Source: a virus
IMG/VR virus record: IMGVR_UViG_3300042696_000147
Location: 1-36,276 of that record
DNA: 36,276 nucleotides
Direction: 5' to 3' (one strand)
Shown: positions 16,057 through 22,573 of the stretch, in pieces
How positions within the stretch are numbered: the first letter of the stretch is position 1
Layout: the number at the start of each line of letters is the position of its first letter
Position numbers and translations under genes: made by a program
The notes under the pieces: generated by a model
The model's database searches: none
The model's input: only the letters and a program-made list of their open reading frames with translations
Told to the model about the DNA's origin: nothing

Positions 16057-16076
16057 GATGCATCCTTTAAGAAAAA

Positions 16077-16093
16077 GAGGAAGCTATTTCCTC
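16077..16093 (-). terminator. Intrinsic terminator after dihydrofolate reductase
   Basis: On the minus strand GAGGAA (16093-16088) pairs with TTCCTC (16082-16077), loop ATAGC, followed by TTTTTC. It lies just downstream of the dihydrofolate reductase stop and just before the 65-aa gene. Confidence 0.65.
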
Positions 16094-16108
16094 AAAGGAT
16101 GAAAGTAA

Positions 16109-16768
16109 TTATTTATTCCGCAGCGTGGTGTAAGTGTGGGAAAGATCACGACTCAACAATCTGCGTGTCCCCATGGGCGCACCCAAGTCAAAGACTGCGT
16201 CATGATCTTGATGAAGTTCATCGTAGACTTCTTCCGGATGTCCCACGACTTCGAACTTGTCCAGCAAGTGGAAGTTCGCAATCTTCGTGTCGTACCACGG
16301 CGTATGGGGTTTTTTGTAGACAGTTGTCAAGTGCACCGTCAAGTCACACAACCCTTCACTGGCAAATTCAAGCATTTCTTCATACAGTCTCGCACCCCCT
16401 GCGATAAAGATCTTCTTGTCCAATGCATCTCCATCGCACCCAAAGAGTCCGATGTCCAGGAAAGCTTCTGGCAAACTGCCGACATAGTGCGGCCGGATGG
16501 CGCGCTCGACGATATGCATACCTTCTTGTTCGCGCTGGCAGGCATTGCGTGGATTGGATAAAGTCTTGGACACCACAATCACATTGCGGCCCGGCAAGCC
16601 ACTAGGAAGCGAATTGAGCGTGTTTCGACCGATGATGACGTAGTTTCCCATCGTCAATCGTTTAAAGCGCTGGAGGTCCCCTTTGAGCTTCCAAGGGATC
16701 GTATTTTTGTAACCGATGTCACCATCCGGTGTCGCAGCCACAATCATTTCAATCGGGACTTTCTTCAT
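16109..16768 (-). CDS. Dihydrofolate reductase
   Basis: A 219-aa enzyme that reduces dihydrofolate to tetrahydrofolate with NADPH, keeping thymidylate synthesis running during phage DNA replication. Visible family features: MIVAATPDGDIGYKNTIPWK at 8-27 (the Met20-loop region and conserved Trp26), acidic Asp31 in KLKGDLQRF, the NADPH-binding GRNTLNSLP at 48-56, and IFIAGGARLYEEML at 120-133. The frame is open further upstream, but that would run through a terminator hairpin; the ATG at 16768 follows GAAAGAG and matches the family start. The C-terminus is longer than in bacterial enzymes (about 160 aa). Confidence 0.93.
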   Translation of the reverse strand: MKKVPIEMIVAATPDGDIGYKNTIPWKLKGDLQRFKRLTMGNYVIIGRNTLNSLPSGLPGRNVIVVSKTLSNPRNACQREQEGMHIVERAIRPHYVGSLPEAFLDIGLFGCDGDALDKKIFIAGGARLYEEMLEFASEGLCDLTVHLTTVYKKPHTPWYDTKIANFHLLDKFEVVGHPEEVYDELHQDHDAVFDLGAPMGTRRLLSRDLSHTYTTLRNK

Positions 16769-16790
16769 GTTCTCTTTCAAGATAAAAAAA

Positions 16791-16808
16791 GAAGGGGTTG
16801 CCCCCTTC
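16791..16808 (-). terminator. Intrinsic terminator on the minus strand
   Basis: GAAGGGG (16791-16797) pairs with CCCCTTC (16802-16808). On the minus strand the stem encloses GCAA, a GNRA loop, and is followed by seven T residues. It ends the 161-aa gene, in front of dihydrofolate reductase. Confidence 0.85.
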
Positions 16809-16812
16809 AGGA

Positions 16813-17298
16813 TTACATCTCCAGACGCGTCATTGCCACCTTGACCATGTGTTCGGGAGCACGTTCGAGGATGATCACGTCGCTCGGGTCCCAAGAACTC
16901 CAGCGCATATCGGCTTCGTAGGACACCATCACGAATGGATCGACAGAAACGACGATGGCGCCAGGATAGACTTCCGAACCGGAGCGCAGCGGATTGCCTT
17001 GCGGATCACGCGAGCGAACCATGACACCGACTTGCAGCGGGAGTTCGAGCGGTTGGGTCAGAAGATCGATGACTTCGTCTTCCGAGATCAGCATGCCGTC
17101 AGCGATCTCGCGCACTTCCATCCCATTGCGTTGCGCTTGCAGTACGAGGGCGTGACGCGTCTTACGAAAGAGGCGGAACGTTTCATTGTTCGCTTGCACC
17201 CAGCCATCGGTGATCTTCAGGGATTCCATGGCGTTCACATCGTCAATGATGCCTTGCAGTTTGTTTTGGATCGAGGTGGTGCTCAAAGGGAGATTCAT
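16813..17298 (-). CDS. Hypothetical protein, 161 aa
   Basis: I start at MNLPLSTTSIQNKLQGIIDD (ATG 17298), which follows an AAGGA; a longer start at 17334 would overlap the preceding terminator. The N-terminal half includes RKTRHALVLQAQRNGMEVRE and MLISEDEVIDLLTQP, which could be a helix-turn-helix-like pair of helices. The C-terminal half is strand-rich (VGVMVRSRDPQGNPLRSGSE, AIVVSVDPFVMVSYEADMRW). No firm family; DNA-binding is a weak possibility. Confidence 0.75.
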   Translation of the reverse strand: MNLPLSTTSIQNKLQGIIDDVNAMESLKITDGWVQANNETFRLFRKTRHALVLQAQRNGMEVREIADGMLISEDEVIDLLTQPLELPLQVGVMVRSRDPQGNPLRSGSEVYPGAIVVSVDPFVMVSYEADMRWSSWDPSDVIILERAPEHMVKVAMTRLEM

Positions 17299-17336
17299 AA
17301 TCCTTGTCTCTTCTAGAAAAAAATAATAGAGCATAA

Positions 17337-17362
17337 AGAGAGGACCCGAAGGTCCCCTCTCT
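17337..17362 (-). terminator. Hairpin terminator with UUCG loop
   Basis: On the minus strand GGACC-TTCG-GGTCC forms a stable UUCG hairpin, extended past a GG bulge by AGAGA/TCTCT and followed by TTATGC. It ends the 165-aa gene. Confidence 0.75.
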
Positions 17363-17383
17363 ACGTATTACGCCGGCGCCGAA

Positions 17384-17881
17384 TTACTTCTTGCCGAAGG
17401 CAGCCATCGCCATTTCCGACAGCTCGGACTTGACGTTGGCCAGCTCGCCGCGGTTCTTGGTGCCGTAGGTCACGACGTCGACGGTCAGCGAACCGTACTT
17501 GGTCTTGGTGCCGGTGGTGCCGTCTTCGTTGCGGTTCGGAACCTGGCGCTCGCGATCGAACGCGTAGCCGATGTAGTTCTTGCCGTTGTCGCTGGTCGGG
17601 ATCGTCAGGGTCGCGCGTTCCAGTTCCGGGTTCTCCGCCATGACCGGCGTTGCCAGTTCGCCCAGGGCCAGGCCGCCAGCCTTGATCAGGGTGTCGCGGT
17701 AGCCTTCGTACAGGCTGACGTGGTCCATCGTCAGGCCTTCCGGCAGGTTGTCCTTGAAGAAGGTCTTCGGCGTCGGCGTGGTGCCGGTCTTGGCGTCGAC
17801 GGTGATCTCGGCTTTCAGGCGATCGGCCAGCGAACGGGTGGCTTCGGTGATCTTGGATTTGGTTTCGGTTGCGGTCGTCAT
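17384..17881 (-). CDS. Highly expressed small protein, 165 aa
   Basis: Starts MTTATETKSKITEATRSLAD after AAGGAAG. It has a helical N-terminus, a middle rich in Thr, Gly and Pro (DAKTGTTPTPKTFF), strand-like TLTIPTSDNGKNYIGYAF, and a C-terminal helix LANVKSELSEMAMAAFGKK. Nearly all codons end in C or G, a stronger bias than in any neighbour, implying very high expression; an abundant virion or nucleic-acid-coating protein is possible. No family is recognised. It has its own terminator. Confidence 0.8.
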   Translation of the reverse strand: MTTATETKSKITEATRSLADRLKAEITVDAKTGTTPTPKTFFKDNLPEGLTMDHVSLYEGYRDTLIKAGGLALGELATPVMAENPELERATLTIPTSDNGKNYIGYAFDRERQVPNRNEDGTTGTKTKYGSLTVDVVTYGTKNRGELANVKSELSEMAMAAFGKK

Positions 17882-17938
17882 GATACTTTTCTTCCTTGAT
17901 TTAAAGTGCTAATAGTAATGACCTTACGGTCTCGTGGT

Positions 17939-17957
17939 TATCTGTGAACTACAGATA
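17939..17957 (-). terminator. Hairpin after the 218-aa gene
   Basis: TATCTGT (17939-17945) pairs with ACAGATA (17951-17957). A second small hairpin GACC-TTAC-GGTC follows at 17920-17931. There is no T-tract, so the role as terminator is tentative. Confidence 0.4.
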
Positions 17958-17961
17958 GTCG

Positions 17962-18618
17962 TTACGCGGTAGCGGTTTGTGCGCCACCGAAGATGCGGCC
18001 GAACTTGCCGGAGCTGGGTGCCGCGGCTTTCGGTTCCTTCTTGGGCGGCTGGAACAGCGCCGCCACATTGTCGCCGATCGGACGGGAGTCCGATTTTATC
18101 TTGACTGCGATGCCGGTGGTTTCGCTCACCTGCTGCAGCGATGCTTTCAGTTCGTCGCCGTCGAGCTTTCTGCCGAAGTGTTCGCAGGGGTTCAGGTGCT
18201 TCCAGGAAGCCAGACGGGCTTTCAGAACCGGCATCTTGAGCAGCTCGCTGACTTTCTTGCCAGCGTTCTCGGGCTTTTCGCCGAGAGCCCTGTACGCTTT
18301 CTTGTAGTCGAAGATCGCGGCGATGATCTTGTTCTTGCCCGAGATGACTTCGTAGAACTCGGGCCGCACACGTACGATGCGGATGATACCGTCGTCGACT
18401 GGATTGGTGTCCATGTTGACGATGTCGCTTTGCATGACGTCGCGGAAGATCGAAATCTGTTCCAGTGGGGTATCGATCAGCGGGGCATGCAGCGTCGCCG
18501 TGCGGACCTTGTCGTAATCGAAGTCGCGCTTTCCGATCTTCACGACGATGCCGGTGATATTGGACTGCGTCTCTTTCGGCACACGCGGACGACGAGTGGG
18601 CTTGCTCTTATTGTTCAT
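17962..18618 (-). CDS. Unknown protein with a weak ParB-like signature, 218 aa
   Basis: Starts MNNKSKPTRRPRVPKETQSN with a basic, disordered N-terminus after GGAG. Around residue 90 the stretch EFYEVISGKNKIIAAIFDY resembles the ParB/sulfiredoxin-fold motif (YEVIxGxxRxxAa), preceded by DDGIIRIVRVRP. A second landmark is PVLKARLASWKHLNPCEHFG. The tail is Pro/Lys/Ala-rich and ends GKFGRIFGG. The next gene upstream has a similar layout. ParB-like function is only a hint; the key Arg of the box is Lys here. Confidence 0.75.
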   Translation of the reverse strand: MNNKSKPTRRPRVPKETQSNITGIVVKIGKRDFDYDKVRTATLHAPLIDTPLEQISIFRDVMQSDIVNMDTNPVDDGIIRIVRVRPEFYEVISGKNKIIAAIFDYKKAYRALGEKPENAGKKVSELLKMPVLKARLASWKHLNPCEHFGRKLDGDELKASLQQVSETTGIAVKIKSDSRPIGDNVAALFQPPKKEPKAAAPSSGKFGRIFGGAQTATA

Positions 18619-18642
18619 GGTAGCTCCATTAAGGGATAAGAA

Positions 18643-19173
18643 TCAACGACCCCGCGAACCGAAGCGCTGGGTCGTCTGGGGACGGGTGATAGTGTTGCTC
18701 GGGCGGCGGTCCGAAAACGTTTTGTTCGGTGCCGGGAAGTTTTGCTGAGCCGATGCTGCAGAGCCCGCATAGCGCAGCGGCGTCAAGCCTTGACGGGCGC
18801 GCATGGTGTTGCAAGTTTCCAGCAGTTCCTTCGGCACGAAAGCCGGCACTTGATTCTCGCCCAAGCGGGCGTTCTTCAGACTCACGGACGAGATGACGAA
18901 ACCTTCGATGTCGCCTTTGGTGTCGATATTGATCTTGTCGGCATTGGTAAGCATGAAGTACTTGTCACCATTCTTGACCAGAATCGTCGGCGTGCCTTCC
19001 GGTAGCGATTTCTCCGGCAACGTCTGGACCATCGCGCGGTGCGACTCGCGGAAATCGTAGAGTTGGTTGATACCGACCGTGGTCTGGTAATTCGTGGCTT
19101 TGGCCGAATCGATGACGGCTTTAAGGCGGTGCAAGTTACCGTTATAGTACAGGACCGCATCCTTGTCAATCAT
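18643..19173 (-). CDS. Unknown protein, possible partner of the 218-aa protein, 176 aa
   Basis: Starts MIDKDAVLYYNGNLHRLKAV after AAGGGG. The motif PTILVKNGDKYFMLTNADKI (about residues 62-81) has the same YxxxxxxxKI pattern as YEVISGKNKI in the downstream gene. The C-terminal 50 residues are low-complexity and basic (SDRRPSNTITRPQTTQRFG). The two genes are 24 bases apart and co-transcribed. No confident family assignment. Confidence 0.75.
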   Translation of the reverse strand: MIDKDAVLYYNGNLHRLKAVIDSAKATNYQTTVGINQLYDFRESHRAMVQTLPEKSLPEGTPTILVKNGDKYFMLTNADKINIDTKGDIEGFVISSVSLKNARLGENQVPAFVPKELLETCNTMRARQGLTPLRYAGSAASAQQNFPAPNKTFSDRRPSNTITRPQTTQRFGSRGR

Positions 19174-19310
19174 GAGATTGTTTCCCCTTGTTAATTTGGA
19201 ATGAGCTGTTTCGCATACAAAGCAGTCAACGCGTTATTTTTTAACTCATTGATACTGCTATCTCAACATTGTGATATAGGTCTGAAAGTTTTTTGAACAG
19301 ACGACATAAA
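19174..19310. promoter_or_regulatory. Intergenic leader upstream of the 176-aa gene
   Basis: An A/T-rich spacer between two minus-strand genes, after the protease terminator. It holds T- and A-runs but no clear motif beyond the ribosome site. A promoter for the 218/176-aa pair is expected here. Confidence 0.35.
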
Positions 19311-19330
19311 GGCTAGGGTTGCCCCTAGCC
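19311..19330 (-). terminator. Hairpin terminator after the prohead protease
   Basis: GGCTAGGG (19311-19318) pairs perfectly with CCCTAGCC (19323-19330). On the minus strand the loop is GCAA (GNRA) and the tail TTTATG. The plus-strand flank is CCTATG, so the element is palindromic like others in this window. Confidence 0.8.
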
Positions 19331-19339
19331 CCTATGCCC

Positions 19340-20110
19340 TTACCAGGTCATGTACGCCGGTCGGCTGTTCCGGGTCGAGCTGGTGTCTTTCCAGCCACAG
19401 CTCGTGAACAACTCATCTGCAGTCAGCAGTGCCGACTCAGTGGCCACACCCATGGTGGTGGCAACTTTCAGACCGCGCTCGAGTTCACCCCGCGAGAACG
19501 AGGTTTCCGACATCGATTCCAGCGACGGCGAGCAGAACTTCTCTGCCACTGCGATACCCGGCTCGTTGACATAATCCCAGGTCACGATGGTTTTGAGCAC
19601 GCGCTTCGTGACACCGCCTTCGCGGAAGTCGTCGGTGAACGCACGGATCGAGAAACAGACGTTCTCGTTCGGATTGTCCAGCGAGGCTTGCAGAGCAGCA
19701 GCATTGGGACCGGCTGGTTTGACCCAAGCGACGATGGCAATGACAGGCTTACCTTGAGCATCCTTCACGCGATTGAAGTCGATGGTGATGTCGCGGAAGT
19801 GGCAGCACACATTTTCTTCGTAGATCGACATGACACGGTTGGCGAACTGGTCATTCGTCATGCCCGGCAAGAACTTGGGATGGCCGTATTCGCCACGCAG
19901 TGCACCTTTCGATACACGACGCATCAGTTGCGATGAGCCTTCGAACAGCTTCTTGGCCTGTTCGTAGACATAGAACTGGCCTGCCGAATTGAAGACGTTC
20001 AGAGCCCCCACGACAACTTCGTAGTAGCCCTGCTCATCTTTTTTCAGCAGACCAGCCTTATTGACCCCGGCCAGCGAGGTACAGGCGAACCTGATGGAAT
20101 TGAGAGACAT
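19340..20110 (-). CDS. Prohead maturation protease (S21-like)
   Basis: A 256-aa serine protease that cleaves scaffold and head proteins during capsid maturation. The family's catalytic His lies in ALRGEYGHPKF (H77) and the nucleophile Ser in ENVCFSIRAF (S154), with the usual spacing and a Pro/Gly/Asn segment KPAGPNAAAL before the Ser strand, as in T4 gp21-type enzymes and phiKZ gp175. I use the ATG at 20110 (MSLNSIRFAC) because AGGTAA, which contains the upstream stop codon, serves as its ribosome site; the longer start would overlap that gene. The short intergenic distance links it to the 241-aa gene. Confidence 0.85.
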   Translation of the reverse strand: MSLNSIRFACTSLAGVNKAGLLKKDEQGYYEVVVGALNVFNSAGQFYVYEQAKKLFEGSSQLMRRVSKGALRGEYGHPKFLPGMTNDQFANRVMSIYEENVCCHFRDITIDFNRVKDAQGKPVIAIVAWVKPAGPNAAALQASLDNPNENVCFSIRAFTDDFREGGVTKRVLKTIVTWDYVNEPGIAVAEKFCSPSLESMSETSFSRGELERGLKVATTMGVATESALLTADELFTSCGWKDTSSTRNSRPAYMTW

Positions 20111-20117
20111 AATTTCT

Positions 20118-20843
20118 TTACCTGCGGAGAAGGTCTTCGATACGCTCAACACGGTCGGTTGGCGTCACCAATGCACTGACCAAGCCCTCGTGGAAGTAAG
20201 AGCCCGCCAGCTTGTTGGTGGTATTGGTGGCCGCGTAGACGACGCTACGCAGTGCGATGAAAGCCGGCGGTGTCTTTTCGATGTCGGCAAGTGCCTTCAC
20301 GAACTTCCGGTAATACTCATGCCGGTCTTTCGGGTTGCGAGCGATCATGGAAACGATCAGCTCAGTCACTTCATGGTTCTTACCGATGTTTGCACCAGCG
20401 TGATACGATGCCGTATCAAAGATTTCACTGAGCTTGATGTAGCTCAGATACCAGGGGACACGACCTTTGGAAATGATCTCGTCATAAATGCGGTACACCA
20501 GCGTGTCCGTTTTCACAAGAGACGTACTGGAGATGACCGTACTGCCAGGCGGGAAAACGAATTCAAAATATTCTTCGTCTTCGATCATGATCCGCACTGT
20601 CGAGACTGGTTCGATGCGCGTCATGGCGTTGACCATCATGACGCCATAAAACTTATCGTCGGTGACCACCGCGGCAATCCCGACGATTTGGGTTTCAATC
20701 CCGATGTAGGCCAAACCACGCTCCGCATACCGCGAAGGGATGTAAATGCGACACCCTTTCGTGGTCACAAGTCTGCCGTCTGGTAACTCTTTGAGTACAG
20801 CATGAACCTTGGGTGCATCCAGTATCAGATTCTTGGGGTTCAT
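20118..20843 (-). CDS. Virion-block protein of unknown function, 241 aa
   Basis: Starts MNPKNLILDAPKVHAVLKEL. The N-terminal half is strand-rich (RLVTTKGCRIYIPSRY, GIETQIVGIAAVV), the C-terminal half helical (EVTELIVSMIARNPKD, ADIEKTPPAFIALRSVVY). No enzyme motif is visible. It lies 12 bases downstream of the 481-aa gene and 7 bases before the protease, so the three form an operon and are probably made together for head assembly. The function is not known to me. Confidence 0.8.
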   Translation of the reverse strand: MNPKNLILDAPKVHAVLKELPDGRLVTTKGCRIYIPSRYAERGLAYIGIETQIVGIAAVVTDDKFYGVMMVNAMTRIEPVSTVRIMIEDEEYFEFVFPPGSTVISSTSLVKTDTLVYRIYDEIISKGRVPWYLSYIKLSEIFDTASYHAGANIGKNHEVTELIVSMIARNPKDRHEYYRKFVKALADIEKTPPAFIALRSVVYAATNTTNKLAGSYFHEGLVSALVTPTDRVERIEDLLRR

Positions 20844-20855
20844 GCTTGTCCCGCT

Positions 20856-22301
20856 TTAGACCGAGACGATCTTGAACTGGGACGACACCCAGTGGCCGAC
20901 GTACTCGATGATCGATACGGCTGCTGCTTCACGCACGTCGATGGTCGGGTTCTCGCGCTTGACGCGTTCGATACCGGCCAGGATGCGGTGCGCATCGGTG
21001 CGCGCGAAACGGGCTGCGCACACCAGACGCAGGGCCAGGGACCACAAGTCCTTGACATCTTCGGCGTTGACTTCCGCCACCAGTTCACGGAACTTCTGGA
21101 TGACCGTTTCCCGGTTGCCCAGCGTCGCTTCTTCGAAGAACTCGTCGCCTGCTTCACGGATCTGGCGTTCGAAGTTGTAGGCCAGCGCTTCTTTCGTGCG
21201 CAAGAACTTCTTGTTCGATTCGATCGTGGCGGTGATGGCGGCATGACGGGTCCACTTCGCTTTCAGCATTTCTGCCTTGGCGTTGAGGTTTTCCACCGTC
21301 GAGATGTATGGCAGGTCCAGCATGTTACCGAACAAGATTTCATTGCTGCCGCCGGCCTTGAGCCATTCGTCGTACACGAAACCGTAGACGGTGGTCTTGG
21401 TGCCTTGGACCGACTTGACGAGGGTCTTGGCTTTGGCGATCTTGTCCAGCTCCATCAGCGCACGACACAGACGCGCACCGGCTTGGTTGCGGTAGTTCGC
21501 CATGACTTCGGCGTACTGGCGTTGGTCCATTTCGGTTTCCGGCAGCGGATCGTCCAGCAGGCGCCGTGCCAGCAGGAAGATGATCAGGGCATTGTCCACG
21601 CCACATTCGCGGTCTTCGATGAAGTCACGGAAGGTGTAGACGGTGCGGTCGTTCAGGCCCGCCGGGGTTTGTTGGAAGACGTTTTCCCACACTTTGAGGA
21701 TGCAGGATTCGCCCAAGCCGGCCGCCCAGCTTTCGATGTCGGTATCGATCGATGACGAACCCGTCTTCATCAGTTCGAGCAGATCCGATACCGCCACGTT
21801 CGGGCAACGCGCAGCCAAGGCCGGGTTGTCGTACGGGGTGTTGTCGAACATTTCGACCAGACGTGCGAAACCGCTGTTCATCACCGGTGCCGGTGGGTTG
21901 AACGTGATCACCTCCATGCCCAGCAGGGTGGACACGTTTTGGCCTTCGATTTGTTCCAGCACACGGTTGACCAGATCTTCGACAGTCGGTGCCACCACGT
22001 TCTTGGCAAAGCGCATGTGTTCTTGCACTGCCCTCACGCACGGGTCGACGATGTTGTCGAAGGCCATATCGTGCGGCGAACCGCCAAAGACCTCATCCTT
22101 GGCGTTGGCGATGTATTCGATGTCCGACAGGCTCGGGGTGACCGAACCATCCGGGCCGACGGTGACGAACTTGTCGTCCGAACGCGTCGCACTGACCAGG
22201 ATTTCCAGCGGCGTACCGGTGACCGGCATGAGCATCAGGTTGTTCGAATCCAGAACATCCGTCAGCGGCATTGCACTGTTGAGTGCTTCATTGGACAGCA
22301 T
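20856..22301 (-). CDS. Virion-block protein, 481 aa
   Basis: Starts MLSNEALNSAMPLTDVLDSN; its ATG overlaps the preceding stop by one base (TAATG), so it is coupled to the 65-aa gene. It is acidic and mostly helical, with a strongly helical middle (EEATLGNRETVIQKFRELVA) and several single cysteines. Codons are biased to C/G endings, suggesting abundance. Position between the RNA polymerase beta gene and the protease suggests a head or inner-body protein of the phiKZ gp176-gp177 region; inferred from order only. Confidence 0.8.
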   Translation of the reverse strand: MLSNEALNSAMPLTDVLDSNNLMLMPVTGTPLEILVSATRSDDKFVTVGPDGSVTPSLSDIEYIANAKDEVFGGSPHDMAFDNIVDPCVRAVQEHMRFAKNVVAPTVEDLVNRVLEQIEGQNVSTLLGMEVITFNPPAPVMNSGFARLVEMFDNTPYDNPALAARCPNVAVSDLLELMKTGSSSIDTDIESWAAGLGESCILKVWENVFQQTPAGLNDRTVYTFRDFIEDRECGVDNALIIFLLARRLLDDPLPETEMDQRQYAEVMANYRNQAGARLCRALMELDKIAKAKTLVKSVQGTKTTVYGFVYDEWLKAGGSNEILFGNMLDLPYISTVENLNAKAEMLKAKWTRHAAITATIESNKKFLRTKEALAYNFERQIREAGDEFFEEATLGNRETVIQKFRELVAEVNAEDVKDLWSLALRLVCAARFARTDAHRILAGIERVKRENPTIDVREAAAVSIIEYVGHWVSSQFKIVSV

Positions 22302-22498
22302 TATTGCGCTCCCGTGTGTTTGGCGACCTTTGCCTGGAATTGGGTCTGGGCCAGTTGATAGACAACACCGCGCGAGAGCGGCGAACCGTTGAAGGTGTCG
22401 GCAACTTCGTTACCGATCACGCCTTGCACGATGGCGTTGACGAGTTCGCCAGCATTGGCCAGCGTCGTCAGCGTTTGTTGCGACTTTGCGTGTTTCAT
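22301..22498 (-). CDS. Small hypothetical protein, 65 aa
   Basis: Starts MKHAKSQQTLTTLANAGELV after AGGAAATTCC. A small helical protein with Gly/Ala-rich middle (IVQGVIGNEVADTFNGSPLS). It is the first gene after the beta terminator and is coupled (TAATG) to the 481-aa gene, so it may set the expression of that protein. No family recognised. Confidence 0.7.
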   Translation of the reverse strand: MKHAKSQQTLTTLANAGELVNAIVQGVIGNEVADTFNGSPLSRGVVYQLAQTQFQAKVAKHTGAQ

Positions 22499-22547
22499 GG
22501 AATTTCCTATTACGAACTTAAAGAGGGTGGGTGCCGCGCTATTGGAA

Positions 22548-22567
22548 GGGCTCCCCGAGAGGAGCCC
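22548..22567 (-). terminator. Hairpin terminator after RNA polymerase beta
   Basis: GGGCTCC (22548-22554) pairs with GGAGCCC (22561-22567), loop CCGAGA. The minus-strand tail is TTCCAAT; the plus-strand flank is TATGCC. Confidence 0.6.
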
Positions 22568-22573
22568 TATGCC

